DNA of 64,000 bases, from positions 115,253,131-115,317,130 of the forward strand of contig CM019825.1 of assembly GCA_009763385.1 (NCBI GenBank). Direction: 5' to 3'. The notes under the pieces are model-generated. The model saw only the letters and a list, made by a program, of their open reading frames with translations, was not told the DNA's origin and searched no databases. The translations under genes were made by a program, and so were the position numbers. Below, in pieces: positions 17,209-28,911 of the stretch. Numbering within the stretch: position 1 is the stretch's first letter; each line of letters starts with the position of its first letter. The stretch is from Coix lacryma-jobi var. lacryma-jobi. Lineage: Eukaryota > Streptophyta > Magnoliopsida > Poales > Poaceae.

Positions 17209-19197
17209 CTACACACAAGAGGACAAAGTAACCCGAGTCTTGGATCCCGAAGGGTTAGCAAGCATGTACTTGGGAACCCAAGACTTGGTCACAAATCTCA
17301 ACTTATCTTGTGGGTTAGCATGATGCAAAAGTTGGTTCAAATGCAATTGTGAAACACCCTTGGAAGCATTCCTCACAAGGACAACTCGAGGAGAAGAACG
17401 AGTCATACCACGGGAAAAGAGGCAAACATCTTCCAAGGTTTTTGTAGAAGAACCAATAGAAGCACCATGAAAAGCATGACGTGGACCACGAGAAGAAACA
17501 GTAGAAGCATGTCCACGACCATGACCTATCCCACTAGAAAAGGAGTCATAAAACCCATCAACAAAAATGGGCTTCTTACTAGGAGCACAAGCGTTCATGC
17601 CATGAGACGGGCTATGAATCACCATCTTCCTAGAAGAGCGAGCTTGGCGCAAGCGTTTGGCACGCCGATAGCAGAAGCTTTCTTGATGCCCATCTTTCTC
17701 ACAAAAAGAGCAATGGTACAAAGGCCTACCGGGAGGCACACCATTCTCCGACAAGTGAGAAGTCCCTTGGGGCTTGGAACAAGAAGCATCAACCACCAAC
17801 TTGGTGCCAACACTCGGAGCACACGTGCCATGGGAAAGGCTACGCGGCTTCCTAAAAGCCTTAGCTCGAATTCGCCGTTCGTGCTTGACACGGTGAAAAC
17901 AAAAATCGAGCGAATGTCCCTCCTTCTTGCAAAAGGTACAATGAAAAACCGGATTGGGAGGACGAGTCCCAAAAATATGAGAAGCACCCTTGTCAAGAGA
18001 AGTCCGTTGGACATCACTCGAAGAAGTAGCAAGGTTAGGAGTAGCTATGAAAGAGCTATCCGAAACCTTGACACTAGTGCTATTGTCAACAGACTCATGC
18101 GCAACACAAGAACTCAACTCCGGTTGCAAAGATGCAGACTTGGAAACATCAACATCAGAGTTGGAAGAAATGCGTGACTCAAACGACTTAGCACAAAGGC
18201 TCTTGCACCTTTTGGCCAAAACCTCATTCTCAAACATGAGGCGATCACAAGTACCACAAGGAGTGTTTTTCAGATTCTCCATCTCCTCCTTTATGCACTC
18301 GGCATATGTGGTACGCAAGAGCTCAACTTCCCTCTCAAGGTTGGCACTCATATCATTGTGCTCAACCAACTTAGCGCTCATATCATCGCGCAAAACCTTC
18401 AAAGCCAAAACTTCTTTTTCTAAATCAATGCATGATGTGCAAATGAAATCGATGGAAGAAACATCACCATTCACATCAAGCAAAGAATCATGGTTAGCAC
18501 AAGAAGTATGGCAAGCATCTTTATTCAAAGAGCATGAGCTACAAGGCCTAGCATTTATCTCAATAATTTCAGCCCTAGCATGCTCAAGTTCATCTACACA
18601 TGTGGTGTGAGTCAATTTTAGTTCATTAATTTCAGCATGCAAAGACTCACATGAAACACATGGTAAATAAGCTTTTGACCTAAGCAAGGCTATTTCAGAT
18701 TTAGCATAAACAAGGTCCTTGCGCAAGTCAAAGCAAACAAGACATGGTATGGAAGCATTTGATTTCAATATTTCATTTTCAGATTTCAAGCTAGCATGAG
18801 AAAGGCACAGCTCATCAATCTTCCTAACCATGTCACTACAAGAGGTGCAAGGTAAAGATGCACTAGACTTCCAATGAAAAAGACCACATTTTAACCTAGT
18901 GATGGAGCATTTCAATTTCTTGATCTTACTATGCAAGGTATCACAAAGCTCATCATATCTCAGGTTATCATCACAACAAGCTTCAAATCGTTGGGATAAA
19001 ATCCCAAGACTAGCGAGAAGTGTACCTTTCTTGGCCTTGCCAAGTTCACGTATACGATCCTCTGTTGAATGCTCATCATATCCTAGGAAGTCCAGCAAAG
19101 CTTCCACCTCACGTTCCGCCTCGAGAGCCGTACTCCTCCTCCTCACCAAGGTGTCGTCCTCATTAGCATGTCCAAGACTCAAACCTAAGGACAAAGT
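17209..19197 (-). pseudogene. gag: gag of Sirevirus C, split by D (main part)
   Basis: An open frame of about 660 codons; its first codons are at 31050-31082, on the other side of D. It lacks the FFDGTNYAYWK-type start and the first CCHC knuckle found in A, so it is not a simple copy of that gag. Numbering from the first in-frame Met after the junction, a long coiled coil (about 25-340) carries six CxxC pairs at 116/119, 151/154, 179/182, 218/221, 252/255 and 313/316. Two knuckles CX2CX4HX4C follow at C419-C422-H427-C432 and C495-C498-H503-C508. The C-terminus is rich in Ser, His and Gly. It is uninterrupted by stops, unlike most pol frames nearby. Particle assembly or RNA binding is likely by analogy; an accessory role is possible. 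Confidence 0.8.
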
Positions 19198-21334
19198 GAA
19201 GGACCGAGAAGCAACCAGAAAGCGACTAGAGGGGGGGGGTGAATGGGAGCTTCAAATTTTCCTTCCGGAAACTAGTAGCCACTGTCCCAAGAATCAACCC
19301 CTAAAGCAAACCCTAGAGCTTGCTAATGTCCACGACCCTAGACGTAGGGTGGATGCTTCCTAGAAGCACAGCGGGACACTACACAACTCTAGAAAGCCAA
19401 CGCAAAAGACGGAAACCAAATCCGACAATGAACGAACAAGCTGCGAACGAAAACGCGCTGAAACAGTACTGACCGGACTCTGCCTGCGTCCGGTCACTGA
19501 GCACCGGACGCGTCCGGTCAGGCTAAGTCCGATTTTGGACCTCTCTGTGTTGGACCGGACGCACTGTGTGCCAGCGTCCGATCGATCACTAAGCGTCCGG
19601 TCAAACGAGACAAAATAGATGAACAGGAACCTCGGTGCGTCCGATCACTGTATTGACAGAGCGTCCGGTCACACAAATGAACCAGCGTCCGGTCAGTTGA
19701 AACAGAGATGCGTTCAACGCATTCAACGACCGGACTCTGTCCGAGCGTCCGGTCGAGTGCGTCCGGTCGATACAAAAACCGAACACAGCAAACCTTCAAC
19801 CACCGGACGCACTGCCCTAGCGTCCGGTCGGCCCGAGTCAGCGTCCGGTCACCCCGATACTGAGCAGTTCGTCCACCGATTCGCCTCGATCTCACCCAAC
19901 ACAAATCCTCTAGGGATCAAACTTGGTGAGATGAGTCACAAAGAGGATAGTGAGCTATCTCTAGGAGATCATGGCTCGAACCTATCTCCAAATCGGTGAA
20001 TCGAAGAATTTCGAGGGAGGGAAGAAAACTTGACCCGAAACGAAAAATCGATCGATCTCCTAGACCGTGAGGCTAGAGGGTAATTCCTTCGGTGGAAAGA
20101 AGTGCCTCACGATCTAGAACAACTTGGTTCAAACGGTTTTGCAAAAGATGAACCGAGCAAAGAGATCAAGCGACAGGAAAATCGTGGAGAAAAGGATTCC
20201 GTGAAGAACACGAATGAAACGCGAATCACAACCACGAACTGCACAACAGCGAGATTACGGTCTCACTTCCTCAACATCAACAGTACACAGAGGCAAGTCT
20301 CTCTGCGGATCTCAGCTAGCTACAGCAGGGGATGGGAGAGCAGGAAACCATAAGTGCAAAAGAGCAAATGACTGAGATAAGGGGAGGAGGGTGTCTCCCT
20401 GACTATTTATCCTAAACTAGTCTAAGTACAATTCCTACTCTACCCCTCTCTAATCTACTTACAGAGCGAACCAGCTAAACCCTAAGGTTATTCTGGACAA
20501 ACTCGGTGGTAGGTGTATCCGACGGCCACGCCCGCACAAGTCGTCCGCATTGCCTCCACGCAACCTTCCGATTGCCGCCACGTGCTGCCCTCGCTCTGCA
20601 CCCCCAGTTTTGTGGCCCAAACCGGGAAACCAGCCTTTTCCAGCTAACCCCTGGTTTTGAGGCCCAAACCGGGAAACCAGCCCATCAGCCTCTGAGTTTT
20701 GAGGCCAAACTCAGCAAACCCTCAGCGCCCAGGTTTTGATGCCCAAACCTGGAAACCGTCCTCAGCCCGAGTTTTGTGGCCAAACTCGGAAACCCTCAGC
20801 CCGAGTTTTGTGGCAAAACTCGTAAACCGTCAGCCCGAGTTTTGTGGCCAAACTCGGAAACCGTCCACGCCCAGGTTTTGAGGCCCAAACCTGGAAACCG
20901 TCCATCCGATGGTTTTTCTCCGGCTCTACCACCAAACCGACGTCGTAGATGGGATGCACCTCCCGTGCACCCCGTCCACCGACACGTGTCCCCGAGTCCA
21001 CGACTCAGGCAACACATGACCGCACTTCTTCACTTGTCGTCGTCACAGGCTGCCAGCCACCACAGCTGATCCTCGGGCCTCTGGTCCCTCAGTCCAAGCC
21101 TCACGTCCGCCCTTCACCGCTCGGTACCTCGGCATGGCACGTCCGCCGCACGGCATGCCCATCCTTCACCGCACCCGGTCCGTCGGCACAGCACGTCTCA
21201 ACTTGACCTTCACCTGCCTTCGATCACTGCATCCATGCTCGACACCTGCACAACACAAGCCAAAGAACATGCGCATCATCCCAGTTCACAATCACTCATC
21301 ACTCAGAGACCCGGCATACACCCATGTATCCGCA
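19198..21334 (-). repeat. 3' LTR of D (2137 bp)
   Basis: TGAAGGACCGAGAAGC to ATCCGCA. It carries the palindrome cluster (about 19468-19855, 16-bp palindrome at 19503-19518), the TATA-like GGATAAATAG on the sense strand (20403-20412) and eight hairpin units (20604-20894). The first hairpin here has lost pairing at one base relative to the other LTR. Confidence 0.93.
20604..20894. repeat. Hairpin array in 3' LTR of D (eight units)
   Basis: Stems in order: CCAGTTTT-type (decayed CCCGGTTT), CCTGGTTT, CTGAGTTT, CCAGGTTT, three CCGAGTTT units in tandem, CCAGGTTT. The CCGAGTTT unit is triplicated at about 30-bp spacing, showing unit-level expansion within this family compared with one copy in A and B. 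Confidence 0.75.
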
Positions 21335-21346
21335 ATCTCCCCCTTG
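21335..21346 (-). other. Polypurine tract of D
   Basis: The sense strand reads CAAGGGGGAGAT directly before the LTR start TGCGGATACATGG. It confirms that the internal region lies to the right. Confidence 0.88.
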
Positions 21347-21480
21347 ATGAGTGCATTGTCAACTACTCACACAAATCATAATGAAAAGAAGAAGGAAGAA
21401 GGAGGAAGGATAGAAAACTCGACCAAATGACCCAAAAGCATAGCAAAGCCGAAGAAGGTCAAGTGGAAAGAGCGAAAGAA

Positions 21481-21772
21481 CTTGGTCCCCAAAGACATGG
21501 GCAGCGGCTCGATGCGACCAAGCAAAGCAAAGCTAGCCCTCAAGAAGAGGTAGAACAGGCTCAACACCGCTAGCAAGATACCAATCAAAAATCGGAGCAT
21601 AAAATGGCATAAAATGGCAAAGTGCTAGTCCCTCAAGATAGAGGCACAGAGGCTCAACACAACTAGCAAGAAAAACCACTCCGAACCAATCGAAATCAAA
21701 CTTGACACCAAATGAGGAAAAATGTTTGCTAGTCCCTCAAGACAGAGGCAACGGCTCAACACAACTAGCAAA
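21481..21772 (-). repeat. Structured repeat units D1-D4
   Basis: Units: 21481-21522 (CTTGGTC/GACCAAG), 21532-21574 (GCTAGC/GCTAGC), 21623-21668 (TGCTAGT/ACTAGCA), 21725-21772 (TTTGCTAGT/ACTAGCAAA). The inner stem is CCC/GGG in the first and CCTC/GAGG in the others. The core GGCTCAACACAA or GGCTCGATGCG is retained. Confidence 0.78.
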
Positions 21773-22294
21773 CTCCCCCTCGACAAGTGCAAGCAACCAG
21801 GGACTCCCCCTTAGGTCCAACATTAGAAGAGCACAAAGATTTGAAAATCTCCCCCTTAACAAAAGCTCTCCCTTAGTTGAACACCGGGAGACATATGATT
21901 TGCAAAAATTCTCCCCCTTAGTTGAAAATGCACTTATCAAGTACAGGAACCATTCAAAATCCTTCCCTCAACGAAATCTCTCCCTTAGAAAATGCATATG
22001 AAGTCAGAAATGCAAGTTAGGAGCTTCGTGCATATAATCAAAAGAGTGCAAAGATGCTCTAAACAGTAGAGCTCCAATGACTCAACTAAGCACTCAAATA
22101 GCGAAGGCTCAAACTGATCACACATACGAAATATGAAGCATATGAGCAAGTGAGCAGTTTTTAGCCAAAAAGATAGTCACCATCAAAATAGCACTCCACA
22201 TGTATAGGTAGGAATCCAAACAAGTGCTAAGCATATATACAAGGTGAACTACCCCTAGCAAAGTTCAATCATCATGCATAGGAATGAAACATAT

Positions 22295-22525
22295 ACTTGT
22301 GATTTCATTTTTATATCAGAGTTGCAGCGGTGAAATTACACAAGTTAAATCATTGACATGTGATTGTGAGAGGTTGAAAGCTTGTCTTTGCCTAACTTTT
22401 CAACCGAGCGAAGCCTATGCCGAAGCAATCAGAAGCTTAAAGCTGCGGTTTCGGTCATACACTACACGGCTCAAGTTTAACTCAAAGTGCAATGAGAAAC
22501 AGTCTCAATACCGTGAGGTGTTGAG
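22295..22525 (-). other. Conserved structured 3' block in D
   Basis: Stem ACTTGTG(..)ATTTCA against TGAAATTACACAAGT, with a loop containing TATCAGAG (22314-22321) and TGCAGCGG. A second stem follows (AGGTTGAAA with TTTTCAACC), then the conserved tail to GAGGTGTTGAG. The sense-strand CTCTGATA equals part of the 3' end of initiator tRNA-Met and can pair with the element PBS with one G-U. Confidence 0.6.
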
Positions 22526-22940
22526 AAGCAATCCCATCTCGATCTTTTCAATTCACTAAAACTTGGTTCAAATTTTAAACATGATATGAACAGACCAAGC
22601 TAGTGAATGACTCATAACTAGAGACATAGCAACCTAGCATATATGAAAAGCACGAGTGAACTCAACACATCCTACACATGCTAGTTGCATATCTCAATGG
22701 TGAACTTTTCAGATTTTATATTCATTAAGCAAATTCACCATTTCAAAATAGCTCAGCTCATAACATGTACTAGTGATCAAAAGGAGCATAAGCTACATCA
22801 ACATAAGCATCGGAGCATACTATAGAGAGCATAGTTACATTCTAGTGATTATAAACATGAAGCTCAGAATGTAAATGCGTATGCTAAAATGCAAAAGAAA
22901 AGAATGACAAAAGAGTCAGTCAAATATACAAGATCCAAAA

Positions 22941-22967
22941 TGTTTCCCCCATCTAAATAGGGAAACA
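22941..22967 (-). other. Hairpin carrying the pol stop codon (D)
   Basis: TGTTTCCC (22941-22948) pairs with GGGAAACA (22960-22967). The pol stop TAG (22953-22955, minus strand) is in the loop. Related arrangements occur at 16018-16036 in C and 42105-42125 in F. Confidence 0.6.
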
Positions 22968-25900
22968 CACACCAAGCTCACCCCTCAACCGGTTAAAGGT
23001 TGATTCGTCTAAAGGCTTGGTGAAAATATCAGCCAGTTGATGATGAGTATCGACATGGCGAAGGTCGATATCACCCTTCTCCTGGTGGTCTCGCAAAAAA
23101 TGAAAGCGCACATCAATGTGTTTGGTCTTCGAGTGAAGCACGGGGTTCTTAGCAACGCTAATGGCACTCGTGCTGTCACAAAGCAAAGGCACGCGAGAAA
23201 AGCTGAGACCAAAATCACGCAAAGTGGACATCATCCAAAGCAACTGGAAACAGCAGCTAGCCGCAGCAACGTATTCAGCCTCTGTAGTGGACTGAGCGAC
23301 ACTAGACTGCTTGCGAGAAGACCACGAAACAAGAGAAGAACCAATAATTTGGCAAGTCCCAGAAGTGGACTTGCGCTCAATACGGCAACCAGCAAAATCG
23401 GCATCCGAATAACCGCAAAGGGAGAGGGTGGAGGAAGCAGAATACCAAATCCCGAACTCAGGCGTGAAACGAAGGTACCTGAAAATCCGCTTCACCGCCT
23501 GACGGTGAGAGGTGCGCGGCGACGCCTGAAAGCGCGCACACAGACACACCGCGAACTGGATGTCCGGGCGTGTCGCCGTCAGGTAGAGGAGCGACCCGAT
23601 CATGCTTCGGTACTCCTTCTGGTCCACTGCTTCTCCATCCACATCCGCATCCAGGGCAGTCGTCGTTGACATGGGTGTTGGAAGTGGCTTGGCCTCACCC
23701 ATATCGAACCGCTTCAGCAAGTCCTTGGTGTACTTGCCCTGGTGCACAAACGTCCCCTCTCGGGATTGCTTAATTTGCAACCCGAGAAAGAATGTCAGCT
23801 CGCCCATCATGCTCATCTCGAACTCCCTGCTCATAGTATCTGCAAACTTGGCAACCAAAGCGTGAGAAGAACCACCGAAAATGATATCATCCACGTAAAT
23901 CTGGACCAAGAGAGTGTCTTTGCCTTGCTTGAGGAGAAAGAGCGTTTTATCTACACATCCCATTTTAAAACCCTTAGCAAGCAAAAAGGTTTTCAACCTA
24001 TCATACCAGGCTCTAGGGGCTTGTTTCAAACCATATAAAGCTTTGTGAAGTTTAAAAACATGGTTTGGAAACTTGGGATTTTCAAAACCGGGGGGTTGCT
24101 CAACATACACTTCCTCTTCTATGTAGCCGTTTAAGAAGGCACTCTTGACATCCATTTGAAAGAGTTTAAAACCTTTGGATGCAGCAAAAGCCAAGAGTAT
24201 CCTAATAGCCTCCAAACGAGCTACAGGAGCAAAAGTCTCCTCAATGTCTATCCCCTCCTTCTGACTATAACCCTTCGCTACAAACCTGGCCTTGTTTCTA
24301 ACAACGTGGCCATCCTCTCCTTGCTTGTTTTTGAAAACCCATTTTGTCCCAATAGGATTACAGTTAGGAGGAGGTGGAACTAGAACCCAAACCCGATTTT
24401 GCTCAAAATTTTCTAACTCCTCATGCATGGCATTGACCCAATCCAGATCCGTCAAAGCGTGTCCAACATCACGGGGCTCAAAATTAGCAACAAAAGCAGA
24501 ATGAGCGAAGTGAGAGATGTGCTGTGACCTGGACCGAGTGACCCGTTCATCGATGTTGCCGATCATCTGCTGAGGCGGGTGCTGGCGCTGGATGTGTCGT
24601 GGCGCCTCCCTTGCCGAAGTGGCCTCCTCCTCAACAGCAGCTGGTGCCTCCCCGGGTACAAATGGTACTGCTCGGGGTGGCGGATCCCACGGCCCCCAGG
24701 AAGAAGAGGGGTCGGGGACGTGAGTCGTCGTAGAAGCCGCTCTTTGCGGCACTGCAGGTGGAGGAGGTGCTAGGTCATCTATCCCTTCAGCACCTTCTTC
24801 ATCATCATCAAAAAGAGGCTCGCCAACCTCATGATCACCTGCACGCTCAAAGCGAGAAGAAGGACAAACCATGGTCTCGTTGAAGGTGACATCGGATGTC
24901 TCCATGACTCGGTTAGTGTCAAGGTTAAGTACACGATAAGCTCGAGTGTGAGTGCCATAACCCAGAAACACACCGTCAGAAGAACGAGACTCGAATTTGT
25001 CCAGGTTGCCTTTCTTCAATATAAAACAATGGCAACCGAAGACTCTAAAATAACTCACCTTGGGCTATCTACCAAAACGCAACTCATAAGAAGTCTTTTT
25101 CAAGAACGCTCTCAGAAAAATGCGATTGGAAATATAGCACGCAGTGTTCATAGCTTCGGCCCAATAACGTCTAGGAGTCCTATGCTCATCGAGCATCGTC
25201 CTGGCCATCTCAACAAGGGTCCGATTCTTCCTCTCTACAACACCATTTTGTGGCGGTGTGTAGGGGGAAGAAAACTGATGCTCTAAACCCAAAGAGTTAC
25301 AAAACTTCTCAAAATCCGAATTCTTGAATTCGGAACCATTATCACTCCGAATTGCTCGCATCGAGTTCAAAGGGAACTCGTTCTGAAGATGCAAAATCAG
25401 ATTACGAGAAAAGGAGAAAGTCTCGGTCTTCTCAGCTAAAAAGAAGACCCACGAATATCTCGAAAAGTCATCAACAACCACAAGCACATACCACTTCCCC
25501 CCAACCGAGCTCACCCGAGCCGGACCAACAAGGTCCATGTGCAAAAGCTCTCCAGGGCGCTTGGTCATGACCTGAGTCACTGGATGGTGGGGAGCGGCAA
25601 CCATCTTCCCGTGTCTACAAGAGTGGCAAACAAGATCCTTCTCCATATGCAACTTGGGCAATCCTCGGATTAGGCCAAGTGAACTAAGCCTTGCAAGCAA
25701 GTCGAAGCTCAAATGTCCAAGTCTCCTATGCCACTTCCAAAGATCAGAGGAGGAAGGTCCAGCCACAAGACAACGAGAAGTGCCAAAAGACTCCGAGAAA
25801 TTCACACGAAAGACTTTTCCAAAAGGCGAAATCAAACACACAAGATTGCCCTGAGGATCCAAAATACGACTGAGATTCGGTTTAAAACGAATCTCATAGT

Positions 25901-26141
25901 CGTCGTCAAAGAGTTGCAAAACAGAAGGAAGGTTAAAATGCAAGTTAGAAACAAGAGCAACATCGCGCAACACAAAGTGCTCATTAACTCGCACCGACCC
26001 GCGAGACAATACCTTACCTTTGCTATTGTCCCCGAAGGTTATGTACTCCTTTCCGGCAACAGGGCTAAGGCTGGAGAACCACTTGGCGTTTCCGGTCATG
26101 TGCCTCGAGCAACCGGAATCCACCAACCAAATGTCCTCCAA
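22953..26141 (-). pseudogene. pol: pol of D: protease, integrase, RT, RNase H (one nonsense codon)
   Basis: A single frame of about 1060 codons has one stop, TAG at 25065-25067 (from CAG in GRQPK). First segment: protease DSG 8-10; integrase finger H138, H143, C172, C175; catalytic D203, D267, E304. Second segment: integrase end, acidic and proline linker (about 80-170), RT with DVKSAFLNG (303-311) and YVDD (388-391), RNase H with DADFAG and a conserved C-terminus (KHIDVRFHFLRD, LADIFTKPL). The stop lies in a hairpin loop. Order PR-IN-RT-RH is diagnostic of Ty1/copia. No env-like frame follows. The frame start follows a TAG shared by all copies. One mutation separates it from an open pol. Confidence 0.93.
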
Positions 26142-26164
26142 CCGTTTTACCTACATCAATAAAA

Positions 26165-28848
26165 AGACATAGGGTGAGCATACGGTCCAACACTGGGGTT
26201 AGTGAAGTAGGAAGAATACCAGTGTTGGGCCAGCTGCTCAAAAGAACGGTTAGCAGAAAAACCATTCCTAGCACGTCTACGAGAGGAGCGATCACCACGT
26301 AGAGGAAAACGTGGTCCGCTAAGGGAGGAGCGTCCATCGCGATACTCAAAACGCGGTGGGGGAAAATGCTCAACTACAAAGCCTCCGCCACGGGGTCCAT
26401 AGCCTACAATTGCAGGCTCCCGTCGGGCACGCTCTCTACGAGGCCTAGGCCTAGGGACTTGAGGCTCAACACCTCTAGGCCTAGCGACTCTCCTCGGAGT
26501 TCTCTGCTGCCTAGGCCTGGGAACTTGAGGTTCTGGACCTCTGGGCCTAGCTGCTCTCCTCGGAGCACTCCTCTAAACATTCGGCACATGTACATCATGG
26601 AAAGGATGGTACATGTCCGGGTTGTTCATCTCCCTAGCACGGCGCGCCTCTCTCTTGCGCCTAAAGCAGAACTCGCTCAAGTGTCCATCTCTCCCATAGA
26701 AATCACAATGGTACCTCACCGCATGCAAAGGGGGTTGTTGGTACTCATGGCTGTGGGTGTGGATCACTTTGCCCTTCTGTGGCAACTCCTCCTGGATAGG
26801 TGGCATTGTATCCAGCTTGTTCTTTAGGTGGTTGGGTTTGTGATTCCACACTTGGTTCTTGGGTGGAGCTCTCGGAGATTCCTCAATCACCCCATCCTTG
26901 GTGATAGGCTTGACCGGCTCTTTGGAAGGAAGCTTGGTCAGTTTGGGAGTAGTGGTGGAGTTGGGCTTCTCACTAGGATTCAGACCACTCGACTCTCCAA
27001 TCTTCCCAAAAGCAGAAAGATCAACACCCTGAGCAAGACCTACACCAGAACCTCCAGCAGCTCGCTTAAATTGGGAGATCATCATCCCGAGCTGCGGCTC
27101 ACTACAAGAGACCCATGATAAGATGGTCCAAAGGTATATGTTTTCCTCCTCGGTTTGCATCTTGCCATGCTTGACATTCGCAATCTCCATCTCCAAACCC
27201 TCACACAAAGCACACTTAGCCACACAAGTGCTACCTGAGTTGGTCTCCTCAAGAGACACAATCTTGGCATTCTTCTCTGCTAACTCAGATTGCAAGACAG
27301 GACAAGTCTTGCACGCACCCAACAGAGAAGGTCTAGCCTTCAGCTCATCCACCTCTCCTACCAACGCAGCATACTTACCTCTCAAAGTGAGAAGGTCAGT
27401 CATGTGCGTGGTGCACATCTCACACTCAACCTCCTCCGACACGACCACGGTGGACTTGGCAAACTCAAGCTCCCTCACTGTGTCCTCCCACTTCTGCCTA
27501 AACTCCTTGCGCTCTCTAGCGGCACGCCTAAGCAACTTGTCCTGACTAAGGAGCGCGGCAGTAAGCTTCTTGACCTCGCCAGAAAGCTCGTCGTGGGTGA
27601 GAGATACCTGGGAGATGTCGTCGTCGTCGTCGTTCCGAGGGGTGTGCTCCAGCTTGCCGTCGACCTCATCACCAAGCGCCATGGTGCAGAAGCCGTCGTC
27701 GTCGGCGAAGAAGCAGAGACCGTTCAGCTTGTCCTCGATCCTCTTCTTCTTCTTCTCGGACTCGTCATCGCTTGAGCAAGTGGAGTCGTCATCCGAACCG
27801 TCGACGTCGCTGAGCGTGGCGAAGAACGCACGCTGCTCAGCCTGGGCCTTCTCCAAGTACTTCTTCTTGATGTACTCCTTGTCGAAGTCGCCCCTCCGCT
27901 TGTGCCTCGGGGGAACGTACTTCTCCTTGCGCTTGCCGGAGTCATACTTGTGCCCATGATCGCCCTTCCCCGAATGCTTGTTCTTCTTGGGGCAGTAGGC
28001 GATGAAGTGGTCGGGGTCGCCGCACTCATAGCATCCTGAGCGTCCTCCTCCGCGGCGACGGTTCATGCGGTTGTTGTGAAACCGCGAGAACCGGTTGGCG
28101 AGCATCGCTAGCTCGTCATCCCCCAATGACTCAAGCTAGTCCTCTGTGACAGAAAAGAGAGATGAAAGAGCAAAACCTCCAGAGGGGTTAGAAGAGCCAG
28201 AAACCAAAGCCATAGTCGGGCCAGAAGGATTCTCATAAGAAGCCCTCGACATGGCGTCAATCTCACTAGACTTGAGCTTACTAAAGAGCTCGTCGCAGGT
28301 GAGGGTCTCATAGTTAGACGATTCGATGATCGCCTGGACCTTTGAGTCCCACACTGACCGATCAAGAGTGTGCAAAAGCTTCAAAGCTCTCTCATGATCG
28401 TCAAAAGGCAACAGCTCCTTGTTCGCTCTCATCTTGTTGACAATAACCTGAAAGCGAGCGAATAAACTCTCTATGCTCTCGCCAGGCATATGTCGAAAGT
28501 TCTCATACTCCCGCTTGTGCGACTCATAGAGGCGGGATTTGACCTGAGTGGTTCCCTCATGGAAGCGCATGAGGGTCGCCCAATCTCACGAGCCGTGGGG
28601 AGATGAGAAACGCGATCAAACTCGGACATGCTCAAACAGGAGAACAAGGCGTTACGTGCCCGGCTATTGGCCTCGTGCTCATCGATCTGGAGCTGAGTGA
28701 CACGAGCAGCCAAGACAACGTAATCATCCCTGTTGCAAATCTCCCAAACAGAAGAGCCCATGCTCTGGAGATAGGCCGACATGCGTATCTTCCAATACGC
28801 ATAGTTCGTCCCATCAAAGAACGGCGGTTTGCCCACGCCGCGATCCAT
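26165..28848 (-). pseudogene. gag: gag of D, broken
   Basis: Colinear with the 896-codon gag of A. The N-terminal domain (28848 down to about 28580) is broken by a 1-base deletion in the REIWATLM region. The next part runs to a TAG at 28136-28138 (from CAG). The frame then covers knuckle 1 (CYECGDPDHFIAYC), the acidic stretch, the coiled coil with CEMC, CKTC and CALC, and knuckle 2, where the second Cys is replaced (CDFY). It ends at a TAA at 26573-26575; the Arg-rich tail continues to the TGA near 26166. The lost Cys in knuckle 2 argues that gag has decayed. Confidence 0.88.
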
Positions 28849-28897
28849 GTCGCCTTCCGTGGATCTGGAACCGGCTAATGTGGAAGATCCTTAACCC

Positions 28898-28909
28898 GCT
28901 CCGATACCA
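28898..28909 (-). other. Primer binding site of D
   Basis: The sense strand TGGTATCGGAGC lies two bases from the LTR end. One difference from the complement of initiator tRNA-Met. Confidence 0.87.
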
Positions 28910-28911
28910 AT

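Larger units (their letters stand above)
21347..22952 (-). other. 3' noncoding region of D
   Basis: About 1.6 kb without coding frames between pol and PPT. It contains four structured repeat units (21481-21772), further PPT-like tracts (about 21774, 21803, 21849, 21911), an ATACCAATC motif at 21578, and the conserved structured block (22295-22525). An AC/AT-rich remainder shows nothing further. Confidence 0.75.

Noticed and set aside
20604..20894. Regularly spaced repeats resembling a CRISPR array
   Set aside because: Units are short inverted repeats with changing arms and no unique spacers of constant length. The setting is a plant LTR with no cas genes.
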